Source: Lysobacter enzymogenes
Lineage (GTDB): Bacteria > Pseudomonadota > Gammaproteobacteria > Xanthomonadales > Xanthomonadaceae
Direction: 5' to 3'
Assembly (NCBI RefSeq): GCF_900106525.1
Contig: NZ_FNOG01000002.1
Coordinates: forward strand, 471,347-535,346
Length of the DNA stretch: 64,000 bases
The notes under the pieces were generated by a model that was not told where the DNA came from, did no database searches, and was given only the letters and a program-made list of their open reading frames with translations. The translations under genes and the position numbers were made by a program. Numbering within the stretch: position 1 is the first letter of the stretch; every line of letters begins with the position of its first letter. Below are positions 43,366-53,101 of the stretch, in pieces.

Positions 43366-46300
43366 GGCTCCTCCGCCTGCGCCAGCACCGTCTCGATGGC
43401 TTCGGCCAGCATCGCGCCGGTGACCGGCTTGCGCAGGAACAGGTCGAACCCGGCGCGGCGCGCCTGCGGTTCGGCGTCGGCGTCGGCGCGCGCGGTCACC
43501 GCCACCAAGGGCCGCGAGAAGCCTTGCATGCGCAGTTGCCGGGCCAGGTCCAGGCCGTTGATGCCGGGCAGGTCGAGATCGAGCAGCGCGAGGTCGAATC
43601 GCGCCGTCGCGGTTTCCGCCAGCGCCGCCAGGCCGTTGGCGACGTGGGCGACGCGGTGGCCCTGCGCGCGCAACAGGCCGGCGATGACCTCGGCCACGGT
43701 GGCGTCGTCTTCGACCAGCAGGATCGCGCGCGGCACGCTGCGCTCCGGCGCCACCGGCACCCGCGGCGAGTAACGGTCGCGCGGCGCCGACGGCGGCGGC
43801 GGCGGCGCCGACGGCAGCGGCAGGTCGAGCACGAAGCGCGCGCCCTGCCCGGCCTGGCTGACCACGCTGACCTGCCCGTCCATCGCCGCGGCCAGTTCCT
43901 GGCAGATCGCCAGCCCCAAGCCGCTGCCGCCGTAGCGCGCCGCGGTGCGCGCGCCTTCGGCCTGTTCGAAGCGGCGGAACAGCCGCGCCTTTTGTTCGTC
44001 GTTGAGGCCCGGGCCGGTGTCGCTGACTTCGAAGCGCACGCCTTGCGGCTCCAGCGCGCTGACCCGCAGCCCGACCCGGCCTTCCTCGGTGAACTTGATC
44101 GCGTTGCCGAGCAGGTTCATCAGGATCTGGCTGACCCGGTGCGGATCGCCGCGCAGCCCGGTCGGCGCGTCGGCGGTGATCTTGACCTCGAACTTCAACC
44201 CACGCTGGCGCGCCAGCGGCTGCATCAGCCCGGCGGCCTCCTCGACCAGCGCGCGCAGGTCGAACGGGCGGTCCTGCAGTTCCAGCTTGCCCGACTCGAT
44301 CCTGGCCAGGTCGAGCGCGTCGTTGACCAACCGCAAGAGGTGTTCGCCCGCGCGCTTGATCGACTCCGTATAGCCCCGCTGCTTTTCGTCCAGCGAGGTA
44401 TCCAGCAACAACTCGCTCATGCCCAGCACGCCGGTCATCGGCGTGCGCACCTCATGCCCCAGCGTCGCCAGGAACCGGGTCTTGGCCAGCGAGGCTTGCT
44501 CGGCCACTTCGCGTTTGTGCACCGCCAGCTGCCACGCGCTGCGCCGGCCCAGGCGGCGGCGATACGCGATCGCGGCGATGCCGAGCAAGGCGATGCCGAG
44601 CACGGTGAACACCAGTTGCGCCCAGGTCGAGCGCCACCACGGCGGCTTGACGTGCAGTTCGAAGCCGACCGGTTCGGACCAGATGCCGTCGGCGCCGGCC
44701 GCCTTCACCCACAGCCGGTATTCGCCCGGGTCCAGGCGCGAGAACACCCGCTCGCCGTTGGCGCGCTGCTCGATCCAGTCCGGGTCGTAACCGTCGAGCT
44801 TGAAGCGGTAGACGTGCGAGCGCGGATCCAGGAACGACATCAGCCGCGCGACCACGCGGAAGTCGCGGTCGTCCGATTCCAGCTGCACCCGGCCGCCGGC
44901 CGGCGACAGCGCCCAGTCGTCTTCCTCGCGGCGCACGCTGAGGCTTTCCAGCGACAGCCGCGGCGGGCGCGCGCTCGGGAACGGCGTGTCCAGGTCGAAC
45001 AGCACCATGCCGTCCAGCGACAGTGCCGCGGCGATGCCGTCGGCGTTGCGGTGCGGGCTGGTGCGGGTCAGCTCGACGTTGGGGATGCCGTCGCCGAGGC
45101 CGAACAGGCGCAGCCGGCGCGCGTCCGGCGAGACCATCAGCAAGCCGCGTGTCGTGGTCGCCCAGACCGTGCCGTTGCGGCTCACCAGCAGGCCGGAGAC
45201 GTTGGCGTCGGGGTAATCGTTGGTGTTGTCGATGCGGCGCTCGAGGATCAGCCGGCCGTCCTTCCAGCGATACGCCTCCAGCGCGCCGGTGCGCGCCAGC
45301 CACAGCCGCTGCGGGCCGGCGAAGCTCATCGCCTGAATGTCGCTGAAGCCGCCGCCGGGCACCGCGACGAAGCCGTCGCCGTCCCAACGCTGCAGGCCGG
45401 TGCTGCCGGCGAACCAGGGCTGGCCGTCGGGGCCGGCGCGGAACGTCGCCGGGCTGGTCAGGAACGCGGCGGTGCCCAGGGTCTTTTCGATCTCGCCCGG
45501 CGGCAACGGATCGCCGTCGCGGGTGTAGCGGTGCACGCTGCCGTCGGAGAACCACAGCCACAGCCCGCCGTCGGGCAGTTCGTGCAGGAACCACACCGTG
45601 CCCTGCACGCGCGGGCGATGCGGATCCAGCGGCCAGCTGCGGGCCTCGCCGCTGGCCGGGTCGAACAGGCTCAGGCCGGTGGAATGGCCGATCCACAGCC
45701 GCCCGTCGGGACGCGCGAACACGGTGTGCATCCACTTCAGGCCGGCCCCGCGCGAGTCGGCCACCGGCTCCAGCGTGCCGCTGCCGGCGCGCAGCCGGTA
45801 CAGGTCGGTGGCGCTGAGCAACCAGAAGCCGCCGTCGCCGTCGGAGGCGATGTCGCGCGCGTCGAGCCGGTCGATCTGGCGGCCGCCGACCGAGGTCACC
45901 GAGGCGAAGCGGTTCCAGTCCGGCGGCAGGTACACCAGGCCTTGCGAATACGTCACCAGCCAGATGCCGCCCTCTTCATCGCGCAGCATCTGCAGCACGC
46001 CGCTGCGACGGTCCCACAGGCCGTCGCCGGCGTCGTCCTGAAGCAGGCGCACATTGTCGTCGGCATCGACCCGGTACAGGCCGGCGGTGGTGCCGATCCA
46101 GCGCCCGCCGGACAGGTCGCTGACGACGATGCCGTTGTTGGCGTCTTCGCCGAGCTTCCACGGCGCCGGGGTCATGCGGTCGTCGCCGTCGAGGCGGAAC
46201 AGGCCGTTGTCGGTGCCGACCCAGATCGCGCCGTCGGTGTCCTGCGACAGTTCGCCGACGCTGAAGCCGGCGGTTTCGTCGCGGCCGACGCGCTCGAAGC

Positions 46301-46925
46301 GGCTGCCGTCGAAGCGCGCCAGCCCGCCGACCGTGCCGACCAACAGGCGCCCGCGCGGGTCGGTCATCATCGCGGTGATCGGCCCGCGCGGCAGGCGCGC
46401 GGCGGCGCCGACGCCGGGCTCGAAGCGCTCCACGCCGCGGCCGTCGGGGGCGATGCGGCACAGGTGGCCGTCGTAGGTGGAGGTCCAGATCGCCGCGTCC
46501 GGCGTGCCGGTGACGAAGGTGACGTTGTCGCTGCAGCTGGCGTTGCCGCCGCCGAAGGACAGTCGTTCGAATTCCTTGCGGTCGGCGCCGAGCACGCTCA
46601 GGCCGTTGCGGCTGGCGACCCAGATGCGGTCGCCGGCGTCGATGTAGAGGTCTTCGAGCATGTTGTCCGGCAGCGAACCGGACAGGCCCATGGTGTGGCG
46701 CCACAGGCTGAATTCGACGCCGTCGTAGCGCGCCAGCCCGTCCTCGGTGGCCATCCACAGATAGCCCTGGTGGTCGAGCTCGGCCGCGACCACCGACTTG
46801 GGCACGCCCTGTTCCTGGCCGAAGCGGCGGAAGCGCGGCGTTTCCGGCAGCCGCGCCTGCGCCTGTTCGATGCACGACGCGGCGCACAGCAGCAACGCGA
46901 GCAGACACCAACAACGTACCAGCAC
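43362..46925 (-). CDS. Hybrid sensor histidine kinase with two-component-regulator propeller (second of three)
   Basis: This 1187-residue paralogue of its neighbours has a signal peptide with LLALLLCAASC, a propeller sensor (from ARLPETPRFRRFG onward), a Y_Y_Y domain, one membrane helix, HisKA with His824, an HATPase and a receiver with Asp1116. The start is GTG at 46925, set by AGGAGG six bases upstream; this gives a normal signal peptide, whereas longer frames add Arg-rich sequence. The kinase core is nearly identical to those on both sides, but the propeller differs strongly, so the three probably sense different ligands. It is coupled to the downstream kinase. Confidence 0.9.
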   Translation of the reverse strand: MLVRCWCLLALLLCAASCIEQAQARLPETPRFRRFGQEQGVPKSVVAAELDHQGYLWMATEDGLARYDGVEFSLWRHTMGLSGSLPDNMLEDLYIDAGDRIWVASRNGLSVLGADRKEFERLSFGGGNASCSDNVTFVTGTPDAAIWTSTYDGHLCRIAPDGRGVERFEPGVGAAARLPRGPITAMMTDPRGRLLVGTVGGLARFDGSRFERVGRDETAGFSVGELSQDTDGAIWVGTDNGLFRLDGDDRMTPAPWKLGEDANNGIVVSDLSGGRWIGTTAGLYRVDADDNVRLLQDDAGDGLWDRRSGVLQMLRDEEGGIWLVTYSQGLVYLPPDWNRFASVTSVGGRQIDRLDARDIASDGDGGFWLLSATDLYRLRAGSGTLEPVADSRGAGLKWMHTVFARPDGRLWIGHSTGLSLFDPASGEARSWPLDPHRPRVQGTVWFLHELPDGGLWLWFSDGSVHRYTRDGDPLPPGEIEKTLGTAAFLTSPATFRAGPDGQPWFAGSTGLQRWDGDGFVAVPGGGFSDIQAMSFAGPQRLWLARTGALEAYRWKDGRLILERRIDNTNDYPDANVSGLLVSRNGTVWATTTRGLLMVSPDARRLRLFGLGDGIPNVELTRTSPHRNADGIAAALSLDGMVLFDLDTPFPSARPPRLSLESLSVRREEDDWALSPAGGRVQLESDDRDFRVVARLMSFLDPRSHVYRFKLDGYDPDWIEQRANGERVFSRLDPGEYRLWVKAAGADGIWSEPVGFELHVKPPWWRSTWAQLVFTVLGIALLGIAAIAYRRRLGRRSAWQLAVHKREVAEQASLAKTRFLATLGHEVRTPMTGVLGMSELLLDTSLDEKQRGYTESIKRAGEHLLRLVNDALDLARIESGKLELQDRPFDLRALVEEAAGLMQPLARQRGLKFEVKITADAPTGLRGDPHRVSQILMNLLGNAIKFTEEGRVGLRVSALEPQGVRFEVSDTGPGLNDEQKARLFRRFEQAEGARTAARYGGSGLGLAICQELAAAMDGQVSVVSQAGQGARFVLDLPLPSAPPPPPSAPRDRYSPRVPVAPERSVPRAILLVEDDATVAEVIAGLLRAQGHRVAHVANGLAALAETATARFDLALLDLDLPGINGLDLARQLRMQGFSRPLVAVTARADADAEPQARRAGFDLFLRKPVTGAMLAEAIETVLAQAEEP

Positions 46926-47100
46926 GGGGCTCCTCCTGGACCGCGAGCGATTGAGTCCCGGTAAGGCCGGTAAGCCTATCGTCGCAACGGGCCCGACTGT
47001 GCGCAAGCGCACGGCGAACGCGCGCAATGCGCTGGCGGTCACAAGTGCGGCAGGCGCGGCGGCGGGCGCCGGACGCGCGCGCCGCCGCGGCGCGGCGCGC

Positions 47101-50100
47101 TCACGCCTCGCGCTCGAAGATCTCCCCCAGCGCATCGGCCAGCATCGCGCCGGTCACCGGCTTGCGCAGGAACCGGTCGAAGCCGGCGCGGCGCGCCTGC
47201 GGTTCGGCGTCGGCGTCGGCGCGCGCGGTCACCGCGACCAGCGGCTGGACGAAGCCTTGCGCTCGCAGTTGCCGGGCGAGGTCGAGGCCGTTGATGCCGG
47301 GCAGGTCGAGATCGAGCAGCGCCAGGTCGAACCGCGCCGTCGCGGTTTCCGCCAGCGCCGCCAGGCCGTTGGCGACGTGGGCGACGCGATGGCCCTGTCC
47401 GCGCAACAGGCCGGCGATCACCTCGGCCACGGTCGGGTCGTCTTCGACCAACAGCACCACGCGCGAACCGACCCGCGGCCGCGCCAGCGACGGTTCGACC
47501 GACGCCGCGGCCTGCACCGGCGGCGGCGCCTCGGCCAGCGGCAGGTCGAACACGAAACGCGCGCCCTGGCCCGGTTCGCTGTACACCGCGATCTGCCCTT
47601 CCATCGCCGCGGCCAGTTCCTGGCTGATCGCCAGTCCCAAGCCGCTGCCGCCGTAACGCGCGGCGGTGCGCGCGCCTTCGGCCTGTTCGAAGCGGCGGAA
47701 CAGGCGCTGCTTCTGTTCTTCGTTGAGGCCCGGGCCGGTGTCGCTGACTTCGAAGCGCACACCCTGCGGCGTCAACCGCTCCACGCGCAGGCTCACCGCG
47801 CCGACGTCGGTGAACTTGATCGCGTTGCCGAGCAGGTTCAGCAGCACCTGGCAGACCCGGCTGGTGTCGCCGCGCAGGCCGCGCGGCGCGTCGGCGGCCA
47901 CGTCCACTTCGAAGCGCAGGCCGCGCTGCTGCGCCAGCGGCCGCATCAGGTCGGCCGCTTGCGCGACCAGCGCACGCACATCGAACGGTTCGTGCGCGAG
48001 TTCGAGCTTGCCCGATTCGATCCGGGCCAAGTCGAGCGCGTCGTTGACCAAACGCAAGAGGTGTTCGCCAGCGCGTCTGATGGATTCGGTGTAGCCCCGC
48101 TGCTTCTGATCCAGCGGCGTATCCAGCAACAGCTCGCTCATGCCCAGCACGCCGGTCATCGGCGTGCGCACTTCATGCCCTAGCGTCGCCAGAAAACGCG
48201 TCTTCGCCAGCGAAGCCTGCTTGGCCACTTCGCGCTCGTGCTCGGCGCGCTGCCAGTTGAGCCGCCGCGCCAGCCGGCGCCGGTACAGCATCGTGCCCCA
48301 CCACGCCGCCAGCGCGAGCAGGCCCAGCAGCGCCGCCAGCGCCGGCGGCGTGCGCCACCACGGCGGGCGCACGTTGAATTCCAGCACGCGCTCCAGCGCG
48401 GTGTTGCCGTTGGCGTCGATCGCGCGCGCGTGCAGCACGTAGCTGCCCGGCGGCAGGCCGGCGAACACCCGCTCGCCGCTCTCGCCGACCGCGACCCAAT
48501 CGCTGTCGTAGCCTTCCAGGCGGGTGTAGTAGCGGTTGGCCTGCGGGTCGTCGAACGACAGCAGGCGCATCTGCACGCGCATCTCGCGGTCGTCCGGCGC
48601 CAGGGTCGGCAGCGCTTCGTAGCGCGAGGCGCGCTCGGAGCCCGACGGCCGCACCGGCTTGTTCAAGGCCAGCGGCACCCAGCGGCCGTGGCGGCGCACG
48701 TCGAGCTGATGCCAGACCAGCCGCGGCTGGCGCGGCGCCGGGTCCGGCCAGGCGGTGTCGATCAGCACCACGCTGCCGTCCGACAGCGACGCGGCCAAGG
48801 TGCCGTCGCCGGTCAGCACGCTGGCGCGGCGCAGGAATTCCTGGCTGCTCATGCCGTCCTGCACGCCGAAGCGGCGCAGACGCAGTTGCTTGGGATCCCA
48901 GCGGAACAGGCCGCGCGCGGTCGGCAGCCACAGCCGTCCGGCGCGGTCGCGGAACAGGCCGGTGCCTTCGACCGCGGGAATGCCGCGCTCCACGCCGGCG
49001 CGGTCGCGCAGTTCCCAGCGTCCGCCTTCGCGCTGGTAATGCTCCAGGCCATTGAGCCGCTGCAGCCACAGGCTGTCGGCGCTTTCGAAGGCGAAGCCGA
49101 ACACCCGGTCGCGCGGCAGGCCCGGCACCGCGGCCATGACGTTGCGCTTGGCGTCGCGGCTGAGCAGGCCCTCGCCCGAGGCGATCCACAGCGTGCCGTC
49201 GGGGGCGAAGCCGATGTTGTCGAAGTCGCCGTTGCCGATGCCCTGCTCCGGGCCGACGGCGATGGTGGCGAGCACGCGGCCGCTGTCGGGGTCGCGCTGT
49301 TGCAGGCCCTGGGTCAGGTAGGAAATCCACAGGGTGCCGTCGGGCGCGACCGCCATGCGGTCGGGCTCGCCGGGCAGGACCGGGTCGGGCCCGGTTTCGC
49401 CCCAGTCGCGCCAGGCGCCGGACGGATCGATCCGCACCAGGTTGTTGCGGCTGGTGGCGACCCACAGCCGGCCCTGGCGGTCCTCGACCGCGGTGTTGGG
49501 AATGCCGCCCTTGCTGAGCGCGTCGTGCGGGCCGTCGCTGATCGGTTCGACCACGCCGTCCTGGCCCAGCCGCTCGATCTCGCCGCGCGCGCCGATCAGC
49601 CAGAACCCGCGCCGCGCCGACGGCGCCAGCGCGGTGTACAGCTCGCTGCTGAGGCTGCCGCGCTCGCGCGAGTACTGGGCGATGCGGCGCCAGTCCGGGC
49701 GCAGATAGCCCACGCCGACACCGGCCAGCGGGAACCAGAACGAGCCGTCGTCCTGGCCGACGATCTGCTGCACCGGCCGCGCCGGCCGCGCCGGGCCCAG
49801 CGCCATCGGCGCCGGCACCGACTGCGGCGTGGCCCGCCAGATGCTGCGCTGGGTGCCCAGCCACAGGCTGCCGTCGCGGTCCGGCGCCACGCTCAGCACC
49901 GCGTTGAGCTGGGCGAACATCGCCGAGTAGTCCGGGTCGGTCCAGCGCCCGTCGCGCTCGCGCCGGTGCAGGCCGGTCTTGCTGCCGACCCACAGTTGCT
50001 CGCCGACCGGGGCGATGGCGAACACCCAGGGCGTGGGATCCTCGCCGGGCAGGCCGATGCGTTCGAAGTCGTGCCCGGTCCAGCGCGCCAGGCCCTTGAA

Positions 50101-50727
50101 GGTGCCGGCCCACAGATCGCCGCGGGCGTCGTAGCTCAGGGTCAGCACGGTCGGCGACGGCAGGCTGCGCGGGTCGCCGTCCTTGGGCATGAAGCGCTCG
50201 ATCCGGCCGTTGCGGTCGATCCGGTGCAGGCCGCCGCCGTAAGTGCCGAACCAGACCTCGCCGTTGCGGCTGGCCACGGTGAAGGTGTCGTCGCTGCCGA
50301 TCTGCGGGTGCTCGGCGCGGCGGTAGTGGACGAAGCCCTCGCGGCGCACGTCCATCATGCTCAGGCCGCGGCCTTCGGCGGCGACCCAGATGCGGTCGCG
50401 GTCGTCGACGTTGACCAGGGTCAGGTCGTTGCCGGGCAGCGAGGCCGGATCGCCGGGCACGTGCCGCCACACCTTCATGCCGACGCCGTCGTAGCGGGCC
50501 AGGCCGTCGGTGGTGGCCAGCCACAGGTAGCCGGCGTGGTCGAAGGCCATGCCGTTGACCTTGCTCGACGGCAGCCCGTCGGCCACGCCGATGATGCGCG
50601 CGCGCGGCGCCTCGGGCACGCCCGCGGCCGCCCACGGCGCCGCCGCGGCCAGGCCGGCGCACAACCACAGCGCCCGTGCCCAGGCTCGCGCCGCGCGCGA
50701 TCGCGCGCCTAACCGCATTGCCCGCAT
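47101..50727 (-). CDS. Hybrid sensor histidine kinase with two-component-regulator propeller (first of three)
   Basis: This 1208-residue member of the triplet has a signal/anchor (ALWLCAGLAAAAPWAAAG), a propeller sensor, a Y_Y_Y domain (RLEGYDSDWVAVGESGERVFAGL), a membrane helix, HisKA with His851, an HATPase and a receiver with Asp1139. A second ATG three codons inside (50718) could be the start instead. It is separated from the second kinase by 175 bases, so the second may have its own promoter. No cognate DNA-binding regulator is adjacent. Confidence 0.92.
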   Translation of the reverse strand: MRAMRLGARSRAARAWARALWLCAGLAAAAPWAAAGVPEAPRARIIGVADGLPSSKVNGMAFDHAGYLWLATTDGLARYDGVGMKVWRHVPGDPASLPGNDLTLVNVDDRDRIWVAAEGRGLSMMDVRREGFVHYRRAEHPQIGSDDTFTVASRNGEVWFGTYGGGLHRIDRNGRIERFMPKDGDPRSLPSPTVLTLSYDARGDLWAGTFKGLARWTGHDFERIGLPGEDPTPWVFAIAPVGEQLWVGSKTGLHRRERDGRWTDPDYSAMFAQLNAVLSVAPDRDGSLWLGTQRSIWRATPQSVPAPMALGPARPARPVQQIVGQDDGSFWFPLAGVGVGYLRPDWRRIAQYSRERGSLSSELYTALAPSARRGFWLIGARGEIERLGQDGVVEPISDGPHDALSKGGIPNTAVEDRQGRLWVATSRNNLVRIDPSGAWRDWGETGPDPVLPGEPDRMAVAPDGTLWISYLTQGLQQRDPDSGRVLATIAVGPEQGIGNGDFDNIGFAPDGTLWIASGEGLLSRDAKRNVMAAVPGLPRDRVFGFAFESADSLWLQRLNGLEHYQREGGRWELRDRAGVERGIPAVEGTGLFRDRAGRLWLPTARGLFRWDPKQLRLRRFGVQDGMSSQEFLRRASVLTGDGTLAASLSDGSVVLIDTAWPDPAPRQPRLVWHQLDVRRHGRWVPLALNKPVRPSGSERASRYEALPTLAPDDREMRVQMRLLSFDDPQANRYYTRLEGYDSDWVAVGESGERVFAGLPPGSYVLHARAIDANGNTALERVLEFNVRPPWWRTPPALAALLGLLALAAWWGTMLYRRRLARRLNWQRAEHEREVAKQASLAKTRFLATLGHEVRTPMTGVLGMSELLLDTPLDQKQRGYTESIRRAGEHLLRLVNDALDLARIESGKLELAHEPFDVRALVAQAADLMRPLAQQRGLRFEVDVAADAPRGLRGDTSRVCQVLLNLLGNAIKFTDVGAVSLRVERLTPQGVRFEVSDTGPGLNEEQKQRLFRRFEQAEGARTAARYGGSGLGLAISQELAAAMEGQIAVYSEPGQGARFVFDLPLAEAPPPVQAAASVEPSLARPRVGSRVVLLVEDDPTVAEVIAGLLRGQGHRVAHVANGLAALAETATARFDLALLDLDLPGINGLDLARQLRAQGFVQPLVAVTARADADAEPQARRAGFDRFLRKPVTGAMLADALGEIFEREA

Positions 50728-51104
50728 CCGGTTCCCTCCCGCTTCGAAACAAGCCGTCCTGGCGGCGCATCGGCGGCGCGCAGGACAGCGAAACTGACGC
50801 CTCGCTGACGAACGGCTGACCGCATCATGGCCGCCGGATTACGGTTTCCGTGACCGCATCCGGCACTTTCCCCGGGCATAAGGCTCGGCGATAACCGGCC
50901 CGCGAGGCAAGTCGCGGAACTTCCGCCCCGCCGCGGGCCTCGTTTTGTGAGCGGTCCGCTCATCGGCGATCCGCCGCCGGCCGCGCGCTGCGATGAGCCG
51001 GCCCGACCGGTTCGCCGGCGCGCCGAAACGGATCGTTGCGCGCGTCTGAACGCGGCCTTGCGCCGCTGTGCCTAGAATCCCTGCCGAACCTTGCCGGAGC
51101 TGCC
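50728..51104. other. Intergenic region between the kinase triplet and the yceI operon
   Basis: This 377-base divergent spacer contains no supported gene. GGCCCGCG at 50897-50904 and CGCGGGCC at 50932-50939 form a hairpin with a long loop, followed by TCGTTTT. TAGAAT at 51072-51077 is a plausible -10 box for the first yceI gene, with a leader of about 20 bases and a CGGAG Shine-Dalgarno. Confidence 0.4.
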
Positions 51105-51881
51105 ATGTCTCTCAACCGCCCTTGCGCCATCGTCCTGGCCGCGCTCGCCGCGCTGCCCGGCGTCGCCCTCGCCGAACAGGCGCCGGCACCGGCGGACGCG
51201 GCGGCGGGCCTGGCGAGCTACGGCTTCGACCCGGTCCACACCCGGGTGATGTTCGCCTTGTCCCACGCCGGCTTCTCCCAGGCCATCGGCACCGTCTCCG
51301 GCGCGGCCGGCAGCCTGCGCTTCGACCCGGCCGACTGGCGCAGCGCCCGCCTCGACGTGCAGGTGCCGCTGACCCGGCTGGAACTGGGCGACGACAAATG
51401 GAACAAGGCCGCGCTGGCGCGCAACCTGCTCGACGGCAAGCGCTGGCCGACCGCGCGCTTCGTGTCCGCGCAGGTCGAACCCGCCGCCGGCGACCCGCAG
51501 CGCTTCAAGGTCTGCGGCACCCTGAGCCTGCACGGCGTCGACGGCCCGCTGTGCCTGGACGTCAAGTTCAACGCGCTCAAGCGCCACCCGCTGCCGCCGT
51601 TCCACCGCACCGCCGGGTTTTCCGCCACCGCCACGCTCAGCCGCGCCGCGTTCGGCATCGACGCCTGGAAGTCGGTGATCGGCGACGAGGTGGAGCTGCG
51701 CATCGAAGCCGAAGCGGTGCGCGACAAATACGTCGGCGACTCGCCCAAGAGCGCGGCCTCCGCCGCTGCCGGGGACGACAGCGACGCCGCCCAGGCCGAT
51801 CCGCCGGCCCCTTCAGATTCCGTGCGACCCGACCCCGCACCGCCCGCCCCCGCCCAGCCCCGACCGGAGCCCAGCCGATGA
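51105..51881 (+). CDS. YceI-family periplasmic protein with a proline-rich tail
   Basis: The 258-residue precursor has a signal peptide (LAALAALPGVALA) and a YceI lipocalin-like domain: ASYGFDPVHTRVMFALSHAGFSQAIGTVSGAAGSLRFDP, TARFVSAQVEP, GTLSLHGVDGPLCLDVKFN, FGIDAWKSVIGDEVEL. YceI proteins bind isoprenoid or quinone-like lipids. The last 35 residues or so are Pro/Ala-rich. It overlaps the cytochrome b561 gene by 4 bases. Confidence 0.92.
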   Translation: MSLNRPCAIVLAALAALPGVALAEQAPAPADAAAGLASYGFDPVHTRVMFALSHAGFSQAIGTVSGAAGSLRFDPADWRSARLDVQVPLTRLELGDDKWNKAALARNLLDGKRWPTARFVSAQVEPAAGDPQRFKVCGTLSLHGVDGPLCLDVKFNALKRHPLPPFHRTAGFSATATLSRAAFGIDAWKSVIGDEVELRIEAEAVRDKYVGDSPKSAASAAAGDDSDAAQADPPAPSDSVRPDPAPPAPAQPRPEPSR

Positions 51882-52501
51882 CCTTGAAGAACACCGCCGA
51901 CCGATGGGGCCCCGTCAGCCAATCGCTGCACTGGTTGATCGTGCTGCTGATCACGGCCCTGGCCATCATCGGCCTGACCATGACCGACATGAGCAACGGG
52001 CCGTCGAAGATCAAGATCTACGCCCTGCACAAGTCGCTGGGCCTGACCCTGCTGGTGCTGGTGGCGCTGCGCCTGGCCTGGCGCGCCTACGCCGGCGCGC
52101 CCAAGCCGGTGGCGGGCACGCCGCACTGGCAGGAACGCGTCGCCTCGCTGACCCATTGGGCGCTGTACGCGCTGATGTTCGCGCTGCCGCTGTCGGGCTG
52201 GCTGTTCAACTCCACCGCCGGCTACCCGCTGCAGTACTTCGGCCTGTTCAACCTGCCCAAACTGGCCGCGCGCAACGAAGAGCTCGCCCAGCTGAGCCGC
52301 AACCTGCACGAATACGGCTTCTGGCTGCTGCTGGCGCTGGTGCTGGCGCACGCCGCGGCCGCGTTCTACCACCATCTGTTCCAGAACGACGACACCTTGA
52401 CCCGGATGCTGCCGGGCCGGCGCCGCCTCGCCAGCGCCGCCGCCGAGCCGCAACCCGCCCCCTCTTCCCCCGCTTCCCCGGAGAACCGCAATGCGCCTTA
52501 A
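51878..52501 (+). CDS. Cytochrome b561 family membrane protein
   Basis: The 207-residue protein has four membrane helices with paired haem-ligand histidines (SLHWLIVLLITALAI, YALHKSLGLTLLVLVALRLAWR, LTHWALYALMFALPLSGWLF, LHEYGFWLLLALVLAHAAAAFYHH). It probably carries electrons between quinol and a periplasmic partner; linked YceI proteins may deliver the quinone (inference). It sits between two yceI genes, overlapping the first by 4 and the second by 11 bases. The tail is Pro/Ala-rich. Confidence 0.93.
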   Translation: MTLKNTADRWGPVSQSLHWLIVLLITALAIIGLTMTDMSNGPSKIKIYALHKSLGLTLLVLVALRLAWRAYAGAPKPVAGTPHWQERVASLTHWALYALMFALPLSGWLFNSTAGYPLQYFGLFNLPKLAARNEELAQLSRNLHEYGFWLLLALVLAHAAAAFYHHLFQNDDTLTRMLPGRRRLASAAAEPQPAPSSPASPENRNAP

Positions 52502-53045
52502 GTCCCTGGCCCTGGCCGCCGCCCTGACCCTCGCCGCCGCGCCGGCCTTCGCCGCCGATTACGTGCAGCAGGCCGGCTCGAGCCTGACCTTCGCCACCAA
52601 GTACCAGGGCGAAGTCTTCGCCGGCAGCTTCCCCGGCTTCACCGCGCGGCTGAGCTTCGACCCGGCCAAGCTCGACGGCTCCAAGCTCGACGTGGTGATC
52701 CCGCTGGCCGGCGCCAACTCCAAGAACGCCGAACGCGACGACACCCTCAAGGGCGCGGATTTCTTCGACATCGCCAAGTTCCCGCAGGCGCGCTACAGCG
52801 CGACCAAGTTCCGCAGCCTGGGCGGCAACAAGTACGCCGCCGACGGCAGCCTGACCCTGCGCGGCGTCAGCCAGCCGGTCGTGCTGACCTTCACCTGGAC
52901 CCCGGGCGACAAGCCGGTGCTGGCCGGCAAGGCCACGGTCAAGCGCCTGGACTTCAAGGTCGGCGACGGCGACTGGAAGGACACCTCGATCATTCCCAAC
53001 GAAGTGGCGGTGAGCACCAAGGTCACCTTCGCGCCGGCCAAGTAA
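52491..53045 (+). CDS. YceI-family periplasmic protein
   Basis: The 184-residue precursor has a clean signal peptide (ALTLAAAPAFAA) and the standard YceI domain: DYVQQAGSSLTFATKYQGEVFAGSFPGFTARLSFDPAKL, FFDIAKFPQARYSATKF, GSLTLRGVSQPVVLTFTW and the ending VAVSTKVTFAPAK. It binds polyisoprenoid-type ligands in the periplasm. It is the last gene of the yceI-b561-yceI operon and is followed by a terminator. Confidence 0.94.
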   Translation: MRLKSLALAAALTLAAAPAFAADYVQQAGSSLTFATKYQGEVFAGSFPGFTARLSFDPAKLDGSKLDVVIPLAGANSKNAERDDTLKGADFFDIAKFPQARYSATKFRSLGGNKYAADGSLTLRGVSQPVVLTFTWTPGDKPVLAGKATVKRLDFKVGDGDWKDTSIIPNEVAVSTKVTFAPAK

Positions 53046-53062
53046 GCCCGCGCTGCAAGCAC

Positions 53063-53090
53063 AAACGGGGCCCACGCGGCCCCGTTTTTC
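53063..53090 (+). terminator. Intrinsic terminator of the yceI operon
   Basis: AAACGGGGCC-CACGC-GGCCCCGTTTTT is a 9-bp GC stem with a T-run, 18 bases after the last stop codon. Confidence 0.92.
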
Positions 53091-53101
53091 TTTGCGATCC
53101 C

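Noticed and set aside
40693..46964. Open frames of 1026 and 1146 residues on the plus strand opposite the hybrid kinases
   Set aside because: They mirror the kinase genes in the third-position-GC frame, have Arg/His/Gln/Ala-rich repeats and share no protein-like features.
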